Origin: Aphelocoma coerulescens
Lineage: Eukaryota > Chordata > Aves > Passeriformes > Corvidae
DNA: 64,000 bases
Reading direction: 5' to 3'
NCBI RefSeq assembly: GCF_041296385.1
Contig: NC_091019.1
Span: 6,781,264-6,845,263, forward strand
Shown: in pieces, positions 10,801 through 22,068 of the stretch
How the letters are laid out: each line of letters begins with the position of its first letter
Position numbering within the stretch: the stretch's first letter is position 1
Translations under genes and position numbers: made by a program
Notes under the pieces: model-generated
What the model saw: only the letters and a program-made list of their open reading frames with translations
The model's database searches: none
Told to the model about the DNA's origin: nothing

Positions 10801-13800
10801 CTTCCCTAGCAGTAGCCTTGCAAAATTATCACAGCTGGAAGTCAGTCACCACTCCCTAAATTTTCATCTCTGCCTTTAAGTTATGGATTTTGTGGAAGAT
10901 TGTGCAGCAGTTTCTGAAAGTGATTTCAGGACGTGGGAAATTCATGGTCTCCAACGTCTCAGTTAGTTGATGAATCCCAGGGGTCATCTAATAACGGCAT
11001 GATCAACAGTTTCAGCACTACCACTGCGCAACTAACACTTACTTCTTAGGACATGAAGTGAACAGAAGTACTTTTATGGATCAGGGAAATAGGGAGAAAG
11101 TAGGAAGGCAAGAGATCACAAGTTTCACAGTACCTCTTCCCCATAGCTCTGTTCAAAGTACTCTGTGCTGGATGAACCCTAGCACAGATATGGAAGTAGT
11201 AGGAGTGGGTCTACTCACCAAAATACTGGGAGAGAAACACTCTATAAGATGAGTTCTGCTGATTACAGACAAGAGGAAATGCAATTATAATGAGTTATTC
11301 TGTGCTCATATGCAGTTACCCTGTGTTTTTTGGCTGTGCTAGCAAATGTCATCCTTGGAAGCACATAAGTAAGTAGAAGCATATGGATCCCCTAGTAAGC
11401 ACCTTGCTAAGATTACCCCCACAAAGAAACCCCTCTTTGTCTTGTGGTAAATTTCCAACTGAAGTAGCTGAACTTCCAACTAATAGTATGCCTTCCCCAG
11501 GGCTCTGTGAACTGCTGTTTGTAACACTACACATATTAAGAGTGTCTAGCAGCTGAGCTGACACCTACAGCGTGTGGGAAACAGGGCTTTAGTTTGCACA
11601 TCCTTTTCAACCATTTTAAGCATAGACACTGACCCACAGATATAAGGAATAACAGTTGTGGAACTTCCTCATGAAAATGCTGTAGCTAAAATAAAGTTGA
11701 CAAAGTGTCCTGATACAGGCCATCTTGTTTCTTGCATAGAACCTTGTCACAAAACTAAATGCTACAACAGGAGCAGAGAGCATGGCAGGCAGACTCTGCT
11801 GATCTGAAATGTATCCAAAATAACTAAACCTCCTGAGCCTGTAAATTCTGGCTGGAAATTCCATTACAATAAACTTTCCAGCACTGGCCTTCTGAGATCT
11901 AGAAAGTAGTCTGTTCTCTTGGTTTTGTTAATTCCTTGATTTATACTCACTTTTGTGTTCAGCCCCAAATAAGTCAGATTCTACTCAATTACAGTCTGAA
12001 CTAGAGAATATTTCCCTACTCAGCTGAGTGGTGTTCCATCACAGTGAAATAAAAAAGAAATACACCAGATTAAGACAAAAAAACCAAAACAAAACAAAAA
12101 TCACCACATCTGCAGAAGAAAATTCTGCCAATAAACCTGTTCTGGTGCAGGTATAGCAGAGAGAAATTTTTTCCAAGCAAAACACAACTAGACCTTGACT
12201 AATCCTTCACACTGAGACAAAGTTGTATTTGTGTACCTGGGAAAACTCTAGCAAGTATTGTAGTCAAAGAAACTATTCTGATAGAGAAGGGAAAGTAATC
12301 CAGTATTCACATGTTAAAAAGTCTTGGACTGGTTCCTCAATATTTGCCATTTAGAATTCACTTCTAATTTTCTTGCCCAGCACAGCAATCACAGCCAGTC
12401 TCAGTAAAAGGTGCATTGACAGATACCTAAAAAATGCTGAGGAACAGTCCTAAGTTCATTTATGAGTCCAATTCTGTTCTCAGAATGATAGTATCAGTTT
12501 TCTCCTGTCCCTATTTAGTTTTCTTCCATTATTTTCAATTTCTTAGAAGCAAAGTCCCAGACTCCCACATTTGTTCTTTCCTTATTGGAAGCCTCCAGAG
12601 TGAAGATGAGGCATTATTAGAAGATGTTATAACGCGAGAATCACTGATTTCTTAAATCTTTGTAATCCTGACACTTACATATTAAAAGATAAATGTAAAC
12701 AGTATCTTTTTAACAGTAGTGATATATAAGAAGAAAATTTGATCTGTCAAATTGAAAAATGTAGTTTAATTCCTGTATACCATTAAATAGATAAGTTAAC
12801 CATCAATTCCTGAGAATGACTCATTCATTTATTTAGCCAGCAGGGCTGATGCCCCACTTTCTGGAGGATTATCAGTAAGAGTCCCAATTAAAAGGAAAAC
12901 AGCTGTTCCTTCCACACGTTTATGCAAAGTTAAGAAAAAACTGAGCTCTCACACTGAAAAATTTTATCGAATTTCATATAGTAATTTTTGTAATATAGTA
13001 ATAATTTTGAATGCCATGGTAGGAAGTTGATTTGATCTGCTCTTAAATCAGCCCTGTGAAGATGCAGTAATTTAGCAAAATTGACATTTAACTCTTACTT
13101 ATTTATTATTTTAATAAAATCTTGAAGCTTGAGCCTGTAAGCTCAGGGCAAAGGCAATTTCACTGAGGAGTGTGAGAAATGCAGTTCAGTTTCTGAAGTC
13201 AACCCTTTGTCCATAACAGTGCAGGTAGACCGATTTTTATGAAAATTACAGGACTAGAGGGTGAAAAATCACGTTGGCCAATGTCCATTTCAAATTCCTA
13301 TTTATTGCTTAAGGCTGATGAATGGGTTTCACATGGAATTGTTACACTGCAAGCCCCCTGTGAAGCCTATCCTTCCATACGAGGGAAGGAGCACAGCCTG
13401 ACAGTGCAGGATCCCATCAACGACTGTGTTCTTCCTCAGTGTTACAGGATGCTGCTGTGGTCCCCTCACTTGTGACCCACTCTCAGCTATAACTATAACT
13501 ACACTATAACTACAGCCAAACAGGTGACCTGGAGCAACAGGTGGTCACACTGGCACTCTGAAGTATGTGTGAGCTACACACATCATGCTACAGGAAAAAC
13601 CCACATAGGTACCATATGAACATATGTATGACATTGACATACTTGTCCACACAGTTCCCATGCAAAGCCAGCACATCAACCAACTCTTTTCGCATTGTAT
13701 CACTCTGAGATATTTCATCCTTTTAGAGATGAAGAAGGTACTTCATGACACTGTGACAGTTTTGTTATTCTCAGTTTGCTTCCAGATCTGAATCTCCTCA

Positions 13801-14040
13801 TAGGCTGGAAGAGGAAAAAGGGGTTCATCTTCAAAACTTACACGCACAGCAGGTGCTTCACAAGACCAGATTTAACTGCTGGATCTCCCTGTCATACTCA
13901 GATAAGGCTTCTTTAGAGAAAAATGACAGCAATTGAAGAAGAAAAAATATCAGTTAGGTAATATTTTTCCTTTTCCTAAAATCGGAGTATTTCAGCTAAG
14001 GCAATGAAACATATTGTGGTGTTTCAAGTGCTAACTACAG
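7876..14040. other. Unique AT-rich non-coding stretch
   Basis: No transposable element, exon or RNA gene was recognised in these 6 kb. A short (ctataa)-type microsatellite lies at 13487-13515. Reading frames here are all below about 105 codons and show no domain that I know. Confidence 0.5.
13487..13515. repeat. Short imperfect CTATAA microsatellite
   Basis: Several interrupted copies of ctataa occur in a row. No function is inferred. Confidence 0.7.
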
Positions 14041-14470
14041 GCTGCAGTGCTGCTGGCCAGGACGATCTGCAGAATTGTGGCACTTGTCCCTGCACCCCCT
14101 CATCCAAGCTGGAATGTTCCTGATGCTCCCCAAGCTCTGTGAGCAGGAGGATGACATCACTCTGTTCCCGTGGAGGGACAAGGCCTGGCCCTGGCTGCCC
14201 TGACACTGCCTCTTGTCACCTGCAGGCAGGGGGAGGAGGCATCCTGGGATGGAGGTGGCTGCTTCGGCATAGTACTGGTGAGCCCTGTCCCACCACTGGC
14301 CTCTCCCTCCCGCCCTGTCCCTCACCTGGTGCCTCCTCTTCAGGGGCTGGGTTCATCTTCTTCATGGGCATCCTCTCCCACCAACCCACTGTGAGTGTCC
14401 CTGGGAGACTCTGCCTTCCAAGGGAGGTGCTCTGCTCTCCTGGAGTGGTCCCCAGCAAAGTCTCCTGATT
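14041..14470 (+). other. GC-rich island with two exon-like blocks
   Basis: This block is clearly richer in G and C than its surroundings. It holds a segment (14226-14277, 52 bp) preceded by a pyrimidine-rich run ending cctgcag and followed by gtgagc. Then come 66 bp that look like a minimal intron (gtgagc at 14278, a ctcac branch-like site near 14321, a pyrimidine tract, cag ending at 14343). A second segment follows (14344-14390, 47 bp) with gtgagt directly after it. Joined, the two segments total 99 bp and keep one open frame. The second encodes a short hydrophobic run. I do not recognise the protein. A third possible exon upstream (14041-14138) carries an in-frame stop in the matching phase. 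It could be a decayed gene fragment, a duplicated piece of a GC-rich gene, or chance. Confidence 0.35.
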
Positions 14471-14679
14471 GCACACTAGAAGATATCCATAGGTAGGCAT
14501 CTGTCCACCTAGCTACATTTAGATTCCATCACCTCCAAGCAGTAGTACTGTGCATTTCTCTCCACCATCTGTCTTTACTATGACACCATCTTAAAACATA
14601 TAATGTGCTTACTGAACAGTATCAGAAAGAAAAGAACCAAACCCATAGTTCAGAATGTGTATTTCCATGCCCCTCCAAA
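14471..14679. other. Short unique spacer
   Basis: Nothing recognised between the GC-rich island and the CR1 scrap. Confidence 0.5.
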
Positions 14680-14722
14680 CAATAGAATTCTTTAGTTTGG
14701 AAGAGACCCTTGAGATCATCAA
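14680..14722 (-). mobile_element. Short CR1 3'-end scrap
   Basis: The phrase tagaattctttagtttgga followed by agagaccc...gagatcatc is a diverged inverse of the CR1 3' terminus. Only about 40 bp remain, so the call rests on this phrase alone. Confidence 0.6.
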
Positions 14723-14757
14723 GGGTCATTTGCACTAAATCCAAAGTGGATTTAGTG
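14705..14757. repeat. Two adjacent perfect hairpins
   Basis: The first is a 9-bp inverted repeat (gacccttga at 14705-14713 and its reverse complement at 14719-14727) with a 5-bp loop. Only 5 bp later comes a second one of 10 bp (cactaaatcc at 14733-14742 and its reverse complement at 14748-14757), again with a 5-bp loop. The first overlaps the CR1 scrap, and the second lies outside it. Confidence 0.9.
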
Positions 14758-17700
14758 TTTGTATGAATTTCTCCACTATAAAAAGCAGTAATGGAACAAG
14801 GTAATCCATCCCTAAACTTTATCACCTATGCAGAATATAGATTAAAAGTCATAGATTGGATGGGACCATAAATATATTAGTTATTTAGCATAGTCTGATT
14901 ACTTGTTTAGAAACAAAAAGTTTTTAATTAGTGCTAGGAACCTTGCACCTCTATTGGACTTCTAATTTCTCCTTTTGCCATATTTTTATTTCACCAGTTC
15001 AATTTTTTTTGTCAGCAAACCTGATACATCAAAAAATTTGTTCAACTGAGAAGCTCAATCTTGAAGTGCTTCTGCTACCATATAACAACATGCAATGTTT
15101 TACTTACACCCTGATAGTTAAAATTATTAAACTTTTATCCTACCTAGCAGGTTGACACAGCATTACCAGGAAAGTTCATTTTGTCTACACATGCAAAATC
15201 ATGAGATGAAAGACATGGCAGAACATTTTGACTGATACAGCAAAGAAGTTCTTATGACATAGAAAAGTAGTGTGTGTGTTTTTCCTGGGTTTTTCATTGT
15301 TGTATCTTTAAAAAAAAAAAAATACTCAAAGTTCAGTCATTTGAGAAAATCATCACAGAGTAATTGCCACACCAACACTATTTAGCATGTTCCTTTCCCT
15401 TTCTATCCCTGGTTGAAATCCACATCAAGTAATTACATGCAATTAAACATATTCTTTCCAATGCTTTTGCCTTGTTTTCTTTTTTCATTTCACTACAATT
15501 ACTGTGAATTTCCTTTTACTAATCAACTCACACTTTTCAAACAAATTTGCATGCATTTTATGCATCAAAAGGGCAAATAACTCAAAGGGAAGGATCTTTG
15601 TAGTCTGCCCTGATGGAGGACCATTTCATCCAAATTTCATCATTTTCATCCAAATTTGTTCTGTGCCTCATCAAGGGTCTGATAATAGGCTTTACACAGC
15701 AGAAATAGTCAAATTGCAGTTTGAACTGGAGAAATTTTTTAATTTGTTGCATGGTAGCATTTACATGAATCTTCAACTACAAAAGGGAACTTCATAAACA
15801 ACAGTGTTGTAAACAGTTTGTTCACTTGAAATAGGAAGCTAATAAGAGAAAAATACAAGAATAATATTCTTCAGAAGAATACATTCCATCATGGATTTTT
15901 TAGGCTGTTTGAGACACAGACTGCTTTGGATGCCTAAAGGGGTCCTAAGAGCTACACAGGCAATGCTATGATGCAAATAACAAACACACGTAAGTTAGCA
16001 CTAGGTAGACATAAAGGGCAGGATCTCTGTCCTTTATCAAATCACTATTGTTAGTATCTTCCTAGTGTCAAATGTTTTAGGAACATTACTTTTTAGCCTC
16101 CATTAAATAACACTTCTCTCTGCACCAAAGATAAAAGAAATGTGCTACAGCCTCACCTAGAGTAGTTATAACAACTCCCATTTCTAATTTTCAGAGGTGA
16201 CATGTTTAATTACTAAGTAAAACAGAATAACAGCTGTTACACCAACAGAAATATATTCAGAGACCAACAGAACTAATAAAACTTTTCTTCATGGCTTCTT
16301 CCACAGAATATCATATTTGTTTCTGGTCCTTTCTGTAAACCAGTTGCCACCAAAAACATATTGGGAAACCAGAGAGCCTGAAGAAATCCATTCCTCCATA
16401 TACCTCTATGTTCTTAGCACACAACACCACCACTGAGTTTTCCTTAAGTGCATAAGGGTATGGTAACAATGCACTTCAAGACTATTACTGCTTGATGCTT
16501 ACAAGAAAACTATTCAAACAGACAAATTCACCTTAACATCAGCAGTTCTAAGCACAGCCGAACACACCACAGGAACAAAATAACTCTCCTAAAGCTTGCT
16601 TCTATATATAGCAGGGTGATGAGCTCCATCCGGTGTGCTGCATCCAGTGGTTGCCTGGCAGTGATTTCAGCTCTCCTGTTTGAATTTCTGCTGAAACGAA
16701 AGGGCAGGTTGTTAGCAAAGGCTGTGACTAGATGGAAGGCAGCACTGGAATCACCTGGGAACTCGGGTACTCAGTAGCTCCCCACCTGAGAGGTCCTCAC
16801 ATGTTTTTTGTTTTGCTGTTAATCTAATTTTGTCACTGCTCTGGAAAGAGGAGTATTCTTGAATCATTTTCATCTGAGAAACAGTCACAAGTCCCATATT
16901 ATAGAAAAATATTACTATCTACCTGTGGGATGCGCCTTTGATTGCATCATAATTCTGAACAAAAAAATTCTATATGTGAGGAAGATGCCTTAGGCATGGT
17001 CCTGAGCTCACACTGTGGTTGGGCCAGTGTGAACATATCCTCAGGGAAGCCACTGGAGTATGGCAAGGGGTCACACTCACTAGAACAAAGATGTTCCATC
17101 CTCAGGCATATGTGATCCAGAAAATCAAGTATTGAATCTTTTTGTCCTAGGATGGTCCTTGCTTGGAGTCAATCCAGTAATGATCATATAACCAGTCAGA
17201 AGCAAGACATTATGATTAAAACCCACAAAACCAATAAAGTAATACTTTTATTCTACATATAAACTACCATGTACTGGCAACTTAATTGAGCTGTGTTTTC
17301 TTTTGCATAGAGGCATAGTAGCAGCTTGTATTATTGGGGTTAGAGTTCACCAGGGTTTGGAAAACTGCAACTGCAGTATCTGAGATAATGCTTAGATTCT
17401 ACACATGCCACAAAATAAGGAAAATGGATGATGTTAATAGATTCAATTGTTTTCCCCCTATACTTCCCTGGCCATTTTAATATTGGCATTTCAGTTTGGT
17501 AAGGGTAAAGAGTAAAGCATGGGATTTAAGATGTGTGAAGGAGTTTGGAAAAGATAAACCTTTTGTCCTGTACACAGTTAATAAGTTAGGAAGAGGCTTG
17601 GTATTAATACATTTCAATCTTTTTTCTCTAGGTGTTAAACCATTTATTTTTGTCCAAGTATTGGTTCTCTGTCTGAAATTAAAATAATGAATAGTGGATA

Positions 17701-20329
17701 CCTTATGGACAGTGGAAGCTTGAAAGTCAAACTAGGTAATAGATGGACCCTGAAAACTCAGCAGAGTTAGAGTACTGAAGTCAAAAGGCTCCAATAACTT
17801 ACTTTCTATTTTAACCTGAAAAAGGATAGTCTGGTGATACATCAGGTGAAAATTGAGGTCAGGGTAAGAATTAGAATTTTAAAAAGTAAAATGTCAGAAG
17901 TTCTGTATGTGACTGGAATCTACTTAGTCCACACAGCTATGAAGAGGGTGATATCAGCAGTAATCAATTCCTAATGTTATTGTTCCCTGTGGGTATAATG
18001 AGTTATAGGAGCATAAATGCTCAAGAGTGAAGTTTATGTTTGGGTTCTTCAAAATACAAACTTTTAGGGATTATAATAATGCTTGGCTTTTCCTTCTTCC
18101 TCAGAGAATTGCATTGAGTTGTAATTCTGGTCAGGATAAAGGTTTGGAAAACAGAGCAGATCTTAAAAGTAAAACTGGTTAGTTGCTATATGCTTACAGA
18201 GTTAGGAAGAATGACATCGACACTGGCCAGTTCCAGTGTCAAGCTACGTCTGTGGTTACTGTTGAGACTGGGCTTAGAGCTAGAGTTCAAGAATAACAGC
18301 CTCACCTCTTTCTAGCTGGATTGCAGTGGATCCACAGTTTTGGAGGTAGTTTTGTTTTGAGAAGACACAGCAGTGTTTTCCTGAGTTTGACACACAAAGA
18401 AAATTACTTTTCTATGCAGATTATGCTCAAGGAAGTCCTAGAGGTCTTCAAGGGCTGTACTTTGGCTTCTAAAATCTTTTTACCCCACCTCCAACTGATA
18501 CATGTGGGCCTGGCCAAGTGGCTGCCTCTCACAATTGCCTCTATGATTGGTGCCTCCAATGCCTCCCAGTCTTTCACTCAGAAAGAACTTAACACAGAAT
18601 CATTATTCTCACCTTGTATTTTGCTTTGACAATTTATGCTTCTATTTTTAATATGAAAAAAATCATCAATAACTCAAATGGGCATAGGAAAATATATTAT
18701 TTTTTTCCCTGTCAATTTATGATACTGCCAAACAGTTTTACGAGGAGAAGTTTCATTTGCCTTTCAGCCATCAGGCATTGGCCAGTGCTCAGGGAAGCAT
18801 ATCCATTCAGACAAAGAACTGGCTTGTTTCAGTACTGAGCAGCCACATTCATCCTTGGAATTATTAATATTTGTATAGGATATACAGCAGACATTAATTT
18901 AGGCCCTTGTAAGAAGCAAAAGTGGTGTATCTTAAGCATCCTGGCAGGACATACCAGTAGATTATATTCTACAGAAAACAGGTAGGTTTTAGTTTTTACA
19001 GAAAATAGTAGTGTGAAACACAGGTTTTATTTTTAACTTCCATAAAAAAACAGCAACTGAGTTAGACATAGCTCTATAAAGTGTTTATCTCCATGAAGAA
19101 AAACTGCCGAAGTACCCACATTAAGCATCTTTCCTCACCTCATTTTAGACAGCATATGGATAGAAAAATGTCACAAATATCTATATATAATTTAGTAAAA
19201 AAAAGCATTGAGCCTGTCTGCCTTGCTTCAGAAGTACATTTTAGACCACTCATTCACAATCAATATTAGTGCAAAAGCAAATACTGAAGACTAAATCTGT
19301 GCCACTGAAGGCTGCATTCTTTATGGAGCCTTGTGGTGACTCATGGTTGCCCTTTGGACAAAGGAAAACACTAGGAAATCCATATGCTAGAGCTCACTAT
19401 CTCCCATGTGGGGAAAAAATATCATATTTGGAAAAGGAAGCCACAGTGAAGGAACATGCCATGGAACTTGCATCAAGGAACTATTCCAGCCACTGTAACT
19501 TAACAGTATCCCTGGAACTGTGCTAAATTACCATCTGGATTTACCCTCTGTTGACTTACCACAAGAAAGATTATTAAATTTTATTATTTGGGCTTTTAGG
19601 GATACCTGGTCACAACCTTAATGGCATAAACAGTGTTTTAATACTTATTGGGAAAAACAGTAAGAAAATTACTGCTTTGTCTTCCAATGGCAGAAATTAA
19701 TTTTAAAAAGTGGAGGATGAAATTCCGTGCCCCAAAGACCACAGAATTTTCTTGTACTTCAAAAACTGTAAAGCAGTGAGGAACAGAGAATTTCTGAATC
19801 AGGCTGACATTCTTCCATGGTGTCTTGGAGTGACAGGAATAGAACTTTCAGTTATGTTTGCTGTGTGGAAAATATCAATAAAAAAGAGATCTTAAGTAAA
19901 TACCATTCAGAAACTAGATGGCACTAAGTAGGGCACCCATATCCCTCAGGATTGCAATGCAAACTCTGACCCTATTTCCAGCAGGAAGGCTTATTTAATA
20001 TGGGAGCCCATATATAAGATACCCAGACATCAAAATTATAAAACTTTGATAGTGACAAGTGGCATATTATACCAGCTTCAATTACCCACCTTTCATTACT
20101 GCTATTGGACCGGAAAATATGATACATGCAGCACCTGCATTATTGAAGTATCAACAAAAGGGAAGAATAATAGATATATTTTCTGTAAAATGCTGTAAAA
20201 CACATGACACCTAGCTCTTTTAAGCATCTGACTCATTCTTGCTTGTAATAAAGAATTTCTTACTGGATGGTGTTGAATACTGGCAGTGTATCATGGAACA
20301 AGCCTTTTAAAGCACAGTTCTGGGCACAT
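14758..20329. other. Unique AT-rich non-coding stretch
   Basis: No repeat family or exon was recognised. A 13-bp motif starting ttcatccaa is duplicated with a 20-bp period at 15625-15657. An A-run lies near 15310. Reading frames reach at most 102 codons (18321-18629) without recognisable similarity. Confidence 0.5.
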
Positions 20330-20965
20330 CAAGAGGAAGAAGGTGATCAGGGGACAGTCAGCATGGATTTATCATAGGCAAATAATGCCTGACCAACCTG
20401 GCTACCCTCTATGATAAAATATCTAGATTTGTAGACAAGCAGAGAGATGTGGTTGTCATCTGCCTTGGCTTTAGCAAGAGTTTTGACACTGTCTCCCACT
20501 ATACTCTTGTAGCCCAGCAAGGACATTATGGTCTATATAGGTGAACAGTTAGATGAGTAAAAAATCTGGCTGGATGGAAGGGTTCAGAGAGTAGCAGTTA
20601 ATGCTCATTCTCCACCTGGATGGAGTAGACCACCTGGCAGGGGTCTGTATGTCAAAGTGGTGCCTTAGGAACTGTACTGTGACCTCTCCTGGTTACTCTG
20701 TTCATCAATGTTCACTCACCTCCTCCAATGATGAAGAAGAGATTATGGAGCTCAGCAAATGAGCAGGTGACTATAAATGAGGGACCAGCTGAGGGTCTCA
20801 GTGGTAGTGTGGGCAGCGCTGCCATTCAGGACTTAAAAGAAGAAGGCTGGAGAAGAGCCAGCTTCTGGAGGACTGAACAACAGCTTTTGAATACCTGTGA
20901 AGAGGTCCTCAAGAAGACAGAGCCAGGCTGTTTGAAGGGCTGCCTGGCAGCAGGATGAAAGGAAA
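20330..20965 (+). mobile_element. CR1 LINE fragment with decayed ORF2 reverse transcriptase
   Basis: On the plus strand the phrase ggacagtcagcatggattta and the following text match the CR1 ORF2 region leading to reverse transcriptase motif A. A degenerate 'FSKxFDTVSH'-type motif can be read near 20465-20500 (observed Phe-Ser-Lys-Ser-Phe-Asp). From about 20835 the text matches a part nearer the CR1 3' end (gacagagccaggctgttt, then ggctgcctggcagcaggatga). The stretch between is compressed, so the copy has internal deletions. Frames are broken by stops and no protein is made. The 76-codon frame at 20728-20958 is a relic of it. Confidence 0.8.
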
Positions 20966-21749
20966 TAGGTATCTGCCTCTGATGATATTAATTCTATAAT
21001 ACATACTCATGCAGGAAACATGAAAGGAATTAATCCTCAGGTTTTACTGAATGGATAAAAAACCTTTGCATGGCTTTACAATCTGTCATGCATTTCAAAA
21101 TGCTGTACTCAGGGGATTTCTGACATAGCCCCCATAGGCTGAAGATGTCCAAAGGATTAAGAAATTTTTAAAGTTTGTCTGAACCACCATTTTTCTTCCT
21201 TGTCCCCTAATCTGCAATGCATAAAGTTTATCTTTAGATGAGGATATGAACCACAGTTATTACATACATCTCGCAGTGGTATAATTACTAATTTTTAGCT
21301 TTACATAGTCATGTTGTATTTCTGCATTATGATATTTGCAAAATCACATTTAGGAATCATTCATCAACACTTTTTCTCAGCAGAGCAGATGTTTACCTAA
21401 AGAGTCTGATTCCTTTTAACTTTTTCTGGTTTGGGAGGAAATAAGCTTTGGGGTCTTCAGGATTTGAATGCAAACTATTATTTTCACTTTTAAGTTTGGG
21501 CCCTTGCTTGCTCATGTTAACTGTTTTCCAACTGTGAAAGGGCATTTCCTTCTCTAGCCACCCAGCTCAGAGGGTTAAGATGAAAATTGTACATTTGAGA
21601 AGAAAGCAGAATAACTTTAAAGCTCAAAGACTCTGACCACTAAGTGCAAAGAACCACTTATCTGAGATCAAGTCACAGTGGAATCAGCATCAGCAGAAGG
21701 AAAACACAACCAGAGACTTTTCATTATCTGCAGAGACCTGATAGCACCT
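20966..21749. other. Unique stretch between two CR1 pieces
   Basis: No repeat or exon was recognised. The two flanking CR1 pieces overlap in content, so they are separate insertions and not one element split by this stretch. Confidence 0.5.
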
Positions 21750-22068
21750 TCTAGTACCTAAAGGGGCTACAACAGAGATGGAGAGGGACCTTTTACAACA
21801 GCATGGAGTGATAGAACACAGGGGGTTGGCTTCAAAAGGAAAGAGTGTCAGATTATATCAGATATTAGGAAGAAATTATTTACTGTGGGGCGCTGGCAAG
21901 GTTACCCAGAAAAGCTGTGGATGCTCCATCCCTGGAAGTGTTCAAGGCCAGGTTGGATGGACCCTGAGAAACCTGATCTAGTGGAAAGTGTCCCTCCCCA
22001 TGGCAAGGAATTTGGAACTAGATGATCTTAGAGGTCCCCTCCAACTCAAAGCATTCTGTGATTCAATG
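21750..22068 (+). mobile_element. CR1 LINE 3' end
   Basis: The copy starts near the phrase gtacctaaaggggctac and runs through the conserved 3' blocks: ttaggaagaaattatttac near 21867, aagctgtggatgctccatcc near 21914, ggaagtgttcaaggccagg near 21935, and the terminal ctccaactcaaagcattctg ending near 22068. The frame read at 21778-21981 is the CR1 3' end and not a host protein. It is among the better preserved CR1 tails in the window. Confidence 0.93.
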
